A stretch of 64,000 bases of DNA from Pirellulaceae bacterium (GTDB taxonomy: Bacteria; Planctomycetota; Planctomycetia; Pirellulales; Pirellulaceae), in contig JAHBXT010000005.1 in NCBI GenBank assembly GCA_019636385.1, positions 151,925-215,924 on the forward strand, given 5' to 3'. The notes below the pieces were generated by a model, which was not told the DNA's origin, did not search any database, and saw nothing but the letters and a program-made list of their open reading frames with translations. Positions within the stretch are counted from its first letter, which is position 1; every line of letters starts with the position of its first letter. Below are positions 8,556-16,588 of this stretch, piece after piece. Both the position numbers and the translations under genes were made by a program.

Positions 8556-9770
8556 TCAAAACAGACTGGCCGGTTCCGCTTGCCATAGTTTTCGCAGGGC
8601 CAGCAAACCGCTGGTACAACACATTGCCAGCCCGAGCAATAATACCATCACCACACGTTGTGCATCCATGGCCATGGGGATCCCAGAAAAGCTGGTTGCC
8701 AAACGATACAATAGTTCGGCTAATATCCAAGCCAACACAAAACCCAGCCCGGCCAGAAGCGTAGCCTGTGTCATCACGATGCGTGCCAGGAAGAAGCGCG
8801 AGTAGCCTAACGCCAACAGTGTCGCATATTCGGGCAGCCGTTCGGTCACGTCGGTAGCCAACACCATATAGACGATGGCCGCGCCAACGACCAGCGCAAT
8901 GGCCACTCCCATCTGAAAGATCAAGCCGATCGGCGTATGCCACAACCAGCGCTCACGTTCGGCTTGCAAAGCCTCTTGACGCGTCAACACCGCGACTGCC
9001 GGGGCTGATGGTCCAGCCGCGTTATCGCCCGCCAATTGAAATCGTTGTTGTAACAGTTGCTTGACGGCTGCAGGCGGGTGCGCATCTTGAGTCTGCACCA
9101 GCCCCATGGAGACGGAGCGTTGTGGATTGACGGGCAACACGCGCGCAAAAGCTCGATCGTTCGTGATCATAGATCCGTTGGCTGCCAAGCCAGTTCCCAT
9201 GCGATAGATGCCCGCGATGCGAAATCGTTGACCACCAATCTCAGCCTCGGTATCGATATCCAGTTGACCAAATTTTCGTGCATCGATCGGCTCGAAGACC
9301 GCCTGCGTCATGTCGTCGATAATCAAATCGTGTTGGCTGTCGAGTTTTCCGGCTGCGATCAGCTGTGCGATGTCCGGCGGTGAAAACACAGGCAGGTTGG
9401 GATCGACGGCCATGACGGCAATGGGTTGAAGGTCCGCAGCTTCGCCCGGGCTACGCCCAGGAACAATGCGCTGCCAATTGAGTACCGTAACCCAGAATGG
9501 CGACACAGACTTTACGCCCGGCACATTGGCGGCATCAATCAATGCCTGTCGATCGACTTGATTGGGCTCAAAGAAATGTGCGTAGTTCGGCGAGCGAATC
9601 AGCAGGTCGAATTGCATATTCAGCAGCGTGCTGGTGGCCGTATAGGAGACGGCTCCCATGAATCCCAGTTGAGCGAACACCAGCAACAGCGCAAAGGCAA
9701 CTCCACTGGTCGAAACCAGTGTGCGCGTGAGCTGGTGCCGGAGGTTCAACAGGGCCAGTGGGGTTCTCAT
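8556..9770 (-). CDS. DevC-like ABC exporter permease (second copy)
   Basis: 404 residues with the same layout as its neighbour: helix near 20-42 (LLLVFAQLGF), a large periplasmic domain, then three C-terminal helices with the coupling segment TERLPEYATLLALGYS. The two permeases are clearly related but strongly diverged, so the exporter is probably a heterodimer rather than a recent duplicate. It begins 18 bases after the fusion-protein gene, so the order is membrane-fusion protein, permease, permease in one operon. DevC-type permeases are smaller relatives of MacB without a fused ATPase and need DevA and DevB partners, both of which are present here. Confidence 0.85.
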   Translation of the reverse strand: MRTPLALLNLRHQLTRTLVSTSGVAFALLLVFAQLGFMGAVSYTATSTLLNMQFDLLIRSPNYAHFFEPNQVDRQALIDAANVPGVKSVSPFWVTVLNWQRIVPGRSPGEAADLQPIAVMAVDPNLPVFSPPDIAQLIAAGKLDSQHDLIIDDMTQAVFEPIDARKFGQLDIDTEAEIGGQRFRIAGIYRMGTGLAANGSMITNDRAFARVLPVNPQRSVSMGLVQTQDAHPPAAVKQLLQQRFQLAGDNAAGPSAPAVAVLTRQEALQAERERWLWHTPIGLIFQMGVAIALVVGAAIVYMVLATDVTERLPEYATLLALGYSRFFLARIVMTQATLLAGLGFVLAWILAELLYRLATSFSGIPMAMDAQRVVMVLLLGLAMCCTSGLLALRKLWQAEPASLF

Positions 9771-9788
9771 GCTTTGCCCAACTCGCTC

Positions 9789-10985
9789 TCAGCGATCCAC
9801 ATTCCCAACGTTGATTTCGACTTCAACTTGAAGCTGTAACCAATCTTGAGCCTGTGGAGGATCGTTCAGGTCGATGATCACGACCATCGTCCGATAATCG
9901 ACGGCAGCCAGCGGATCCAGCGAACGCAAACGCGGTCGCCCGACCAAACGATTCTTGTCAGCGACGACTCCGGTCAATGGTTCCTTAAAGGCTCGGCTGC
10001 GAATAGTCACGGGCTGTCCCAGGCGAACTGCACCGACATCCGCTACATTGACTTCCGCCTCACAGACCAGTCGTGACAAATCGGCCAGCTCGATCAGCGG
10101 TGCCTGGACGGCCGCGCCACCCACGGCGGCCCCGATCGCCAAGACGACTCCTGGGCCGGGCGCGGTAATGGTCGAGCGGCCGGATTCAGCGTCCAGTGCC
10201 GACAATTGCAGATCGAAAACTTTGCCTGGGTCGGGTTGCTCAGCCATAGCCAGTAGTGCTTCAGCAGCCTGCAACTCTTGGTGGGCCGCGGCAGCAGCCA
10301 ATTCGATTTCCTGGCTGGCCTGCTGGTGAGAAAGTTGCTGTCGTTGTAGCTCTAGGCCGGCATCGTTGACCGACAGGCTCTGGCGGTCGACATCGATGCG
10401 CCCCACGAACTCGCGCGTCAAACTGTCTTCGGCGATTCGTTTGAGCGATTCCAGAATCTTGGCGGAGGCTTGTACTTGTTGAGCACCCAGTGTGAGCAAA
10501 TGAGCCTGTTGCTGCAGTGCTTCGCGTCGCGCGTCGATTTGTTTTACTTTTAGCTGAGCGGCGGTAACTTGCAACTTGGCTTGCCGCACCGCATTTTCCT
10601 GTTCGCGGATGGCGTTACGCCGCTGTTCTTGCAATGTGGCTCGCTGCGCAGCGAGCGTGGCTTGGGATCGCAATACCGCCAAAGTTTGCCCTGGCTGAAC
10701 TTGTGCTCCCACAGGGACTGGAAGGTCTACGACCGTATCACCGGGTGCCGAGAAGATTTTAACAATGCCACCGGCGGGCATGATCTGGCCCTGTGCTACG
10801 ACCCGCTGAACGACTGTTGAAGCTTCATTGGAATTGGACTGGCTGGAAGTGGGCGGCTGGCGAGCTGGACAGCCGGCCAAGCCAACGAACACGCACACCG
10901 CTAGCGCGGCCCAAGCGGTCGCGGCGCTGCGATTACTCAATGGGATTCGGCAGAAATGGGGAGAACTATTCACAAATCGGAACAT
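9789..10985 (-). CDS. DevB/HlyD-type membrane-fusion lipoprotein
   Basis: 398 residues. The signal ends in a lipobox (VGLAGC), so the mature protein is probably a lipoprotein. Next come a lipoyl/barrel-sandwich half (GDTVVDLPVPVGAQVQPGQ), a long coiled coil (about 110-250, very rich in Gln, Ala and Glu), the second lipoyl half (STITAPGPGVVLAIG) and a beta-barrel region. It would bridge the two permeases and the outer-membrane channel across the periplasm. First gene of the minus-strand operon 10985-7155, divergent from the ATPase gene at 11289 with about 300 bases between them, so the two units probably share a control region. Confidence 0.87.
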   Translation of the reverse strand: MFRFVNSSPHFCRIPLSNRSAATAWAALAVCVFVGLAGCPARQPPTSSQSNSNEASTVVQRVVAQGQIMPAGGIVKIFSAPGDTVVDLPVPVGAQVQPGQTLAVLRSQATLAAQRATLQEQRRNAIREQENAVRQAKLQVTAAQLKVKQIDARREALQQQAHLLTLGAQQVQASAKILESLKRIAEDSLTREFVGRIDVDRQSLSVNDAGLELQRQQLSHQQASQEIELAAAAAHQELQAAEALLAMAEQPDPGKVFDLQLSALDAESGRSTITAPGPGVVLAIGAAVGGAAVQAPLIELADLSRLVCEAEVNVADVGAVRLGQPVTIRSRAFKEPLTGVVADKNRLVGRPRLRSLDPLAAVDYRTMVVIIDLNDPPQAQDWLQLQVEVEINVGNVDR

Positions 10986-11288
10986 TATTGATTGGTGACA
11001 GGCGATACCGAAGTCGATTTGGCTATAGTCTATTTAGAGGGCCGTCCGCGTGGACACCTTTCTCTAAATTTTTGCAAGCGAGTGGATCGAAATGGCAATC
11101 AGCAGCCAACAGCGTGCAGTCCCTGGCATCCGCTGGACCACCGAGTCTGCTGGGGTGGGAATGTGCGTCAATCAATCTTTAGCGGTCCGGTTCGGCGTCG
11201 TTCATCAGTCAGATTGCGTAGCGGCGACGGCATCTTCCGGTACGGGGTGTAACCGTAAGCCCTGTAACGGTTATGTGGAGGGTCAGCG
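10986..11288. promoter_or_regulatory. Divergent control region of the exporter, with an inverted repeat before the ATPase gene
   Basis: The spacer separates the fusion-protein gene from the ATPase gene and must contain both promoters. A 7-base inverted repeat, TAACCGT at 11250-11256 and ACGGTTA at 11267-11273, lies 15 bases before the ATPase start and could be an operator or a 5' hairpin. GGAGG at 11278-11282 is a good ribosome site for the GTG at 11289. No clear -35/-10 pair can be assigned. Confidence 0.35.
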
Positions 11289-12437
11289 GTGGTAGAAACC
11301 AGCCCCAGATCCGTGCGGTTTGATCCGCGGTGGCGCGAGCGGTTGGCCGGTGATGTCAGGCCGACCATCGTGGCTAAGGAGCTGCAGCACTATTTTGGTG
11401 CGGGCGAGCTGCGGAAGCAGGTGTTGTTTAACAATACGCTGGATATTTACGCCGGCGAAATCATCATCATGACCGGCCCCAGCGGTTCGGGTAAAACAAC
11501 CTTGCTGACACTGATTGGAACACTCAGGCAAGTTCAGGAAGGCCAGTTGACCGTCCTGAACCGTCCGCTGCATCGCACGAACCATCGCGAGCTACTGGAA
11601 TTGCGTCAAGAGATTGGCTTTATCTTTCAAGCGCACAATTTATTCGACTCGCTAACAGCTACTCAGAACGTGCGGATGGCTTTGGAGCTGGTTCAATCGC
11701 GCGGCTCACGCAGCCAGCAGTCTCAGCGTTGCCGAGAAATGTTAGAAGCTGTCGGATTAGGCGAGCGCATTGATCACAAGCCCAAACAACTTTCAGGTGG
11801 ACAAAAGCAACGCGTGGCCATTGCTCGCGGCTTGGTGCATCACCCCAAATTGATCCTGGCCGATGAACCGACAGCCGCTTTGGATGAACAGAGTGGTCGC
11901 CGAGTTGTAGAACTGCTCAAGCAGCGCGCTCGCGAAGATCAAGCGACCATCATCATTGTTACTCACGACAATCGCATATTGGATGTGGCCGATCGCATTA
12001 TCAATCTGGTAGATGGCAACATTCGTAGCGACGTGCTGGTTCAGGAGGCCGCCATCGTCAGCCAGATGCTGGCCAAGTGCGAAATCTTTCAGCATCTGAC
12101 CCCACGGAGTCTTGCCGAAATGGCCGATCACTTGAAACCACAGCCGCTGGCGGCCGATCAAGTCGTGATTCGTGAAGGTGACATCGGCGACAGATTCTTC
12201 CTGATTCGAGAAGGCTCTGTCAGCGTCCGCCGTAGCGGAACGGAAGTCGCGGTTCTGTCGGAGGGCGATTTTTTTGGCGAAGTTGCCTTGTTGTACAACC
12301 AGCCACGCAATGCGACCGTTGTGACGCGTGAGCCTTGCGTCTTGTACACGTTACATCAAGATCACTTCCGTCTGGCCATGTCCCAACAGGCCAGCTTTGA
12401 AGCTGAAATCCGCAGAAGTCTCTTTGACCGGCAATAG
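11289..12437 (+). CDS. DevA-like ABC ATPase fused to a cyclic-nucleotide-binding domain
   Basis: 382 residues from a GTG start supported by GGAGG just upstream. Residues 27-250 form a DevA/LolD-type ATPase: Walker A GPSGSGKTT (63-71), LSGGQ (168-172), Walker B LILADEP (188-194) and switch His226. Residues about 264-370 form a cyclic-nucleotide-binding domain of the CRP/PKA kind. Its phosphate-binding cassette is intact: FFGEVALLYNQPRNATV at 328-344, with Glu331 and Arg340 in the ligand positions. DevA proteins are usually about 230 residues without this addition. The domain implies that export is gated by cAMP or cGMP, or anchors the ATPase. The gene is divergent from its partner genes (9789, 8556, 7155). 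Families are certain; ligand and cargo are not. Confidence 0.9.
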   Translation: MVETSPRSVRFDPRWRERLAGDVRPTIVAKELQHYFGAGELRKQVLFNNTLDIYAGEIIIMTGPSGSGKTTLLTLIGTLRQVQEGQLTVLNRPLHRTNHRELLELRQEIGFIFQAHNLFDSLTATQNVRMALELVQSRGSRSQQSQRCREMLEAVGLGERIDHKPKQLSGGQKQRVAIARGLVHHPKLILADEPTAALDEQSGRRVVELLKQRAREDQATIIIVTHDNRILDVADRIINLVDGNIRSDVLVQEAAIVSQMLAKCEIFQHLTPRSLAEMADHLKPQPLAADQVVIREGDIGDRFFLIREGSVSVRRSGTEVAVLSEGDFFGEVALLYNQPRNATVVTREPCVLYTLHQDHFRLAMSQQASFEAEIRRSLFDRQ

Positions 12438-12774
12438 CCATTAAACAATTGGAAAAGCCGCGCTGGGGTCCATGACCAGCACACACCCGCCATCCCCGGC
12501 GCGCTAGTCGGATGCAGCCTGTTTTGACGGTTTTCGGCACCTTGGAAATGGGGCAATTGGGGCGCCCAAGCAGTTTCGGTAATTTTTCGGGCAACTCATA
12601 TTGTTTTTCTGCGTGAAATCAGTGAAATTGAACCAGCGGTCGATTCGATCACTGAAATAGGTAAAGTCGAATAGGTCGGCGAGTGCTGCATGCGGCAGCG
12701 GGCCTACGAATCACGAAATGGGGAATCCGTTCGATGAACTTTGAAATCGACTTCATTGGCTAGGAATCGCAAGG
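12438..12774. other. Intergenic, no gene seen
   Basis: About 340 bases. TCAGTGA near 12623 and TCACTGA near 12649 are reverse complements separated by a short interval and could form a hairpin. There is no T-run and no supported open frame. AAGG directly before the ATG at 12775 is too close for a standard ribosome site. Confidence 0.35.
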
Positions 12775-13230
12775 ATGTCTGAGACTACTTTTTACCAGTT
12801 TTCCCGAGAAGTTTGGCAGGCAGTCACCAATCAAGCGCGATACGCATTGGTCCGCAAAGATTTCAGCGCGGAGGATTCGCGTATTGAATCACTGCGCTGC
12901 GTCTATTTGGACGAAGAGTGCGAATCGGACTTCGGTCGCCAAGTCTGGTTCTTTGAGGCGTTCGGAATTGATCCGGTGGGACGCAAACACCGGCTGTATG
13001 GAGCACTGGACTTCTCCATTCAATATGGCCTGATGGAGCCGGCACGGGCTATGCTGTCCGACGATTCCCGTCATCGCCAGCGAATGTTGCAGTCCATTGC
13101 CAATCCGGTTCAGCAACAGGTTTGGGCTAGTCCCTCGACCAAGGTCTGGGTGAGACTTACGTTGGCCTCGGTGATCATCCTGTCGTCGATCTGGTTGCTG
13201 TTGCTCGCTCAAACGCTGATGCAAGGCTAG
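12775..13230 (+). CDS. Hypothetical protein with C-terminal membrane anchor
   Basis: 151 residues. Not recognised. Residues 1-120 are soluble, charged and mixed, with no motif I can name. About 126-147 is one strongly hydrophobic helix followed by LMQG, so it looks tail-anchored with the bulk in the cytosol. It is convergent with fliG, with only 67 bases between their ends. Codon use and length make it likely to be real, but nothing in the sequence assigns a role. Confidence 0.6.
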   Translation: MSETTFYQFSREVWQAVTNQARYALVRKDFSAEDSRIESLRCVYLDEECESDFGRQVWFFEAFGIDPVGRKHRLYGALDFSIQYGLMEPARAMLSDDSRHRQRMLQSIANPVQQQVWASPSTKVWVRLTLASVIILSSIWLLLLAQTLMQG

Positions 13231-13297
13231 TGCCTGGAGCGGCGCTGCTGGGTAATTGAGAGTTCATGAGCGTTGCTTCATGTGCTGGCGAGCGTAG

Positions 13298-14308
13298 CTA
13301 CGTTACGAATTCTTCTTCGCCATCGCCGCTGGGGCGTTGCAATTGCCCAGAGTCTTCCAAGCTGCGCACAACGTCTACGATCTTCTGCTGCATGGATTCC
13401 ACTTCGGCCAAGCGAACTTTGCCGACGAAGCTCATCTCTTCACGGAGCATCTCGGCTGCTCGCTGCGACATATTACCGAGAATCTTATCCTGCAACGGCT
13501 GGCTGGCCCCCTTGAGAGCCAAAGCCCATTGGCTGCTATCGATGCTCTTGAGCACGGTTTGAATATCTTTGTCGGAAATCTTGATCAAGTCTTCGAAGAC
13601 GAACATCAAGCGTCGAATTTCTTCTACTAGCTCAGACTTGTTCTTGGCCAAGCCGTCGAAGATGTTGCGTTCGGTGGCGCGATCGCTAACATTCAAGATT
13701 TCGGCCACTGCCGGGATGCCGCCCGCCTTTTGGTAGGCCTGAGTCATAAACAGAGCCATGCGGGCCGACAGCCCCTTTTCGACTTCTTCGATCGCTTCGG
13801 GACTGGTCTGCCCCATTTCGGCAACACGCTCGACAATCGCCAATTGTCGCTGTGTCGGAAATCCGCACAAGACGGTGGCTGCCAACGGCGGCGGCAAGTG
13901 ACTGAGTACCAAGGCGATTGTTTGTGGATGCTCGTCGATTAAAAAAGTGAGGATGTTCTGTGCGTCGGCCTTGTGCAAGAATCCAAAGGGCATGGACTCC
14001 AGGGTCTGCTGCAGCAGGTTCAACATGTCCCCGGCGTCTTTTCCCAACGCCTTTTTGACTAGCGTCTTGGCCTTGTTGATACCTCCCGAACTTGGATTCA
14101 GTGCGCTGGGGCGCGTGTTGAGGAACTCATTGATGACATTCTCTTGCTCAGCCGTGGAGACCAGGTCAAGTTGCGCGATGGCGATCGAGACCTTCTCTGC
14201 GAACCGGCGTGGCAACATCGCCAGAATCTGCGCGGCGCTATCCTCCTCCAGACTCATGAGCAGGATCGCGGCTTTGCGAACGCCTTCAGATTGCTGAATG
14301 GCCGACAT
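13298..14308 (-). CDS. fliG: Flagellar motor switch protein FliG
   Basis: 336 residues from the ATG at 14308, which has GGAG five bases upstream; in-frame ATG 14320 and GTG 14323 lack such a site. The sequence has the three armadillo-like FliG domains. The middle domain carries the EHPQT motif (126-130) that contacts FliM, and the C-terminal domain is the charged torque helix region (DKDIQTVLKSIDSSQ followed by MLREEMSFVGKVRL). FliG sits on the MS ring and couples stator force to the rotor. Length is normal. It is alone here with no other flagellar genes, which fits the scattered flagellar genes of planctomycetes with motile swarmer cells. Confidence 0.95.
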   Translation of the reverse strand: MSAIQQSEGVRKAAILLMSLEEDSAAQILAMLPRRFAEKVSIAIAQLDLVSTAEQENVINEFLNTRPSALNPSSGGINKAKTLVKKALGKDAGDMLNLLQQTLESMPFGFLHKADAQNILTFLIDEHPQTIALVLSHLPPPLAATVLCGFPTQRQLAIVERVAEMGQTSPEAIEEVEKGLSARMALFMTQAYQKAGGIPAVAEILNVSDRATERNIFDGLAKNKSELVEEIRRLMFVFEDLIKISDKDIQTVLKSIDSSQWALALKGASQPLQDKILGNMSQRAAEMLREEMSFVGKVRLAEVESMQQKIVDVVRSLEDSGQLQRPSGDGEEEFVT

Positions 14309-14448
14309 GTCGATCTCCATCACTGTGTCAATATGCTCAGCTGCACACCCCGACCGGTCGCGAGAAACGGGCGCAAACCACCGTATGAGAATCGGATAGA
14401 CAGCCGCTGGGATATGACGCTCAAGCTAGCATTTTCCGAGAGCTAACA

Positions 14449-14476
14449 ACTGTGGTAAGCAAGGAATTACCACAGT
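14449..14476. terminator. Perfect stem-loop between the PTPS gene and fliG
   Basis: ACTGTGGTAA (14449-14458) and TTACCACAGT (14467-14476) form a 10-pair perfect stem with an 8-base loop. It lies 30 bases downstream of the PTPS gene and about 140 bases upstream of fliG, both on the minus strand. There is no strong T-run, so it may be a weak terminator or an operator-like palindrome. Confidence 0.45.
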
Positions 14477-14506
14477 AACGGCTGTAGCAGTTGTAGCGTT
14501 CATGGG

Positions 14507-15016
14507 TTACCAAGCAATGCGGCAGGCAGCCCACTGGCCGTGATTCTCGTCCACCGACACTTCCAGCCAATCGAGAGTCGCAACGGCGGCTTGCAATCGC
14601 TGGCGAACTTGACCGGCAATCCACCAAGCGATCAATTCCGCCGTGGTGTTAGCGACCGGGAGCAACATGCAGTCCTCGCGCGGAAAAATCCATCGCTTTT
14701 CGCGAAAGCGAACTTCCACCTCCGTCGGCCCTTCATGGACGACAATCAGCGGATGCTGGGTTGCCAGAATGACTCGGTGGTCCAACTGCTTAACAATCTG
14801 GGCCAAGTTGTCGCGAAAGGCGATGAAGTCGATGACGTACTGATTCTCATCCAATGGTCCAGCTACTTCGGCTTTCACGCCGTAATTGTGGCCATGCAGG
14901 CACTCACAGACATCACCCGCAAAGGTGATGAAATGCGCTGCGCTAAAAACCAGTTGCTGTTTGTGTAAAAGCACGCGATACTGGCCACCAGCTGGACTGG
15001 ACGGGCTGGACGACAT
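14507..15016 (-). CDS. 6-pyruvoyl-tetrahydropterin synthase / QueD family enzyme
   Basis: 169 residues. The fold signature is clear: FSAAHF supplies the first zinc histidine, LHGHNY the other two, and LDHRV the catalytic His/Asp region. Cys residues in GDVCECLHGH precede the HGH motif at about the position of the catalytic Cys of QueD/PTPS enzymes. The family converts 7,8-dihydroneopterin triphosphate to 6-carboxytetrahydropterin (queuosine/7-deazaguanine pathway) or to 6-pyruvoyl-tetrahydropterin. No other queuosine gene is nearby, so the exact product is open. It is slightly longer than E. coli QueD (about 120 residues) owing to inserts around 95-120. Confidence 0.8.
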   Translation of the reverse strand: MSSSPSSPAGGQYRVLLHKQQLVFSAAHFITFAGDVCECLHGHNYGVKAEVAGPLDENQYVIDFIAFRDNLAQIVKQLDHRVILATQHPLIVVHEGPTEVEVRFREKRWIFPREDCMLLPVANTTAELIAWWIAGQVRQRLQAAVATLDWLEVSVDENHGQWAACRIAW

Positions 15017-15376
15017 AACAGAAGACTCCCGATGAATGCTGAGGGGGTGGTTGAGTACGTGGATTACCGTATCTCCCGGAGGTCCATTGTAGCCGGTTCC
15101 TGGCCGTACGCTGGCCCAAGACTTGACAGTCGCCTGCTTCTGAGTTTGGATAGAGGCGTCGAACAGTGGCGAAATTGATAAGCTGCATTCGGAAAAGTGT
15201 AAATGTTAAGCGCAGGCGACTGTGCTGGCAGCCCAAACGCATCATGTACTTGTGCTAAAACGCAAGGCAAGTATCTGCGAAGTTCCCGACTCCAGTTCCA
15301 GCCCAAGCGACCTGGGCTTCATTGACATCGACAGCAATTATTCGTTCACAGCCAACAGCGTTGCCGGTATCTACAA
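15017..15376. repeat. Intergenic region with a 12-base perfect inverted repeat
   Basis: ACAGTCGCCTGC at 15126-15137 and GCAGGCGACTGT at 15212-15223 are exact reverse complements separated by 74 bases. The rest of this divergent spacer (PTPS gene leftwards, methyltransferase rightwards) holds no supported gene. It could be a long RNA hairpin, an operator pair or the ends of a miniature element; I see no flanking target duplication. Confidence 0.5.
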
Positions 15377-16564
15377 ATGGGAATGGTTCGATCGGGTCGG
15401 GTAGTACAGATCGCGCTGCGCAAGCCACTGGAGCGCAGCGTGTATCAAGGCCACGCCTGGCTGTTCAGCGACGCCATCGAATTGCCTCAGGCAGAGTGCG
15501 GCCGCGTGGCGCATGTGTTAGACCGACGTGGGCGAACGATCGCCGGTGGGATGTATTGCAGTCAGCATCCGATCGCGCTGCGCATTTGTACGCTCGAGCC
15601 ACCCTATCGTGTTGACGACGCCTGGTTGGTATCGCGAATGGAGAGTGCCATTGCGCTGCGGCAACAGTTGCTTAATTCCAGCACAACCGGCTACCGTTTG
15701 GTTGCCGGCGAGGGCGACTTGCTTCCAGGCCTGATCATTGATATCTATGATCGCACGGCGGTGATTAAATTGGATGGGGGCGCACCCGAAGTGTTTTACC
15801 AACCGCAGCCCATTGCGGATTGGCTGAGGCAGCGATTAGAGCTTCAGGCTGTTTTATGGCGACCGCGTGGTCGAGGCACCAACGGCATTAGCTTGAGTGG
15901 TCCCATGCCAGCTGCGCCGATTGAATTCCTCGAAAACGGGCTCTCCTATTCCGCAGATGTCATTCGTGGTCAGAAGACCGGTTTTTTCTTGGACCAGCGC
16001 GACAATCGAGCTGTGGTGCGCGCCTGGTCGCTTGGCCGCGAGGTCTTGAACTTGTTCAGCTTCAATGGCGGCTTTTCCATTGCCGCTGGTGTCGGGGGTG
16101 CTGCTGACGTGACTTCGGTGGATATTGCGGCACCGGCGATCCAGTCATCGCAGGCGCTGTGGCAGCTCAACGGACTTGCTCCGCAGGCTCATCAAGGCGT
16201 GGTGGCCGACTGCTTCGAGTATCTCGAACAAGCTGCGGGGCAGGGCAGGGCCTGGGACTTGGTGATCTGCGATCCGCCATCGTTCGCTCCCAGTCAGCAA
16301 ACTCGACAGTCGGCCTTGGCTGCCTACGCTCGACTGGCTCAGATGGCGGCCAGCGTCGTGCGGCCCGAAGGCTTGTTGGCGTTGGCGTCCTGCTCCAGCC
16401 ATGTGGATCAAGCCGCTTTCACCCAGGCTTGCCAGGAAGGTCTGGGCCGTGCGCGTCGAGTTGGCACGTTACTCAGCCAACTCGGCTTGCCTGCAGATCA
16501 TCCCACGCCGCTGGCAATGCCTGAACTGAGGTATCTCAAGTTTCAGCTCCTGCGGTTGTCGTAA
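15377..16564 (+). CDS. Class I SAM-dependent rRNA methyltransferase, RlmI-like
   Basis: 395 residues. A PUA-like RNA-binding domain occupies about 8-85 and a central EEHEE-type segment follows (ATG at 15377, MGMVRSGRV). The Rossmann methyltransferase domain starts near 195: FFLDQRDNR, LNLFSFNGGFSIAA (the SAM loop), VTSVDIA (acidic residue for ribose) and ICDPPSFAPS, the D-P-P-S-F active-site motif of the RlmI/RlmK m5C group. The likely reaction is 5-methylation of a cytosine in 23S rRNA. The gene ends 24 bases before the large cytochrome gene at 16589. Confidence 0.85.
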   Translation: MGMVRSGRVVQIALRKPLERSVYQGHAWLFSDAIELPQAECGRVAHVLDRRGRTIAGGMYCSQHPIALRICTLEPPYRVDDAWLVSRMESAIALRQQLLNSSTTGYRLVAGEGDLLPGLIIDIYDRTAVIKLDGGAPEVFYQPQPIADWLRQRLELQAVLWRPRGRGTNGISLSGPMPAAPIEFLENGLSYSADVIRGQKTGFFLDQRDNRAVVRAWSLGREVLNLFSFNGGFSIAAGVGGAADVTSVDIAAPAIQSSQALWQLNGLAPQAHQGVVADCFEYLEQAAGQGRAWDLVICDPPSFAPSQQTRQSALAAYARLAQMAASVVRPEGLLALASCSSHVDQAAFTQACQEGLGRARRVGTLLSQLGLPADHPTPLAMPELRYLKFQLLRLS

Positions 16565-16588
16565 CTGGGCACGGATAGGCTAAACTAG

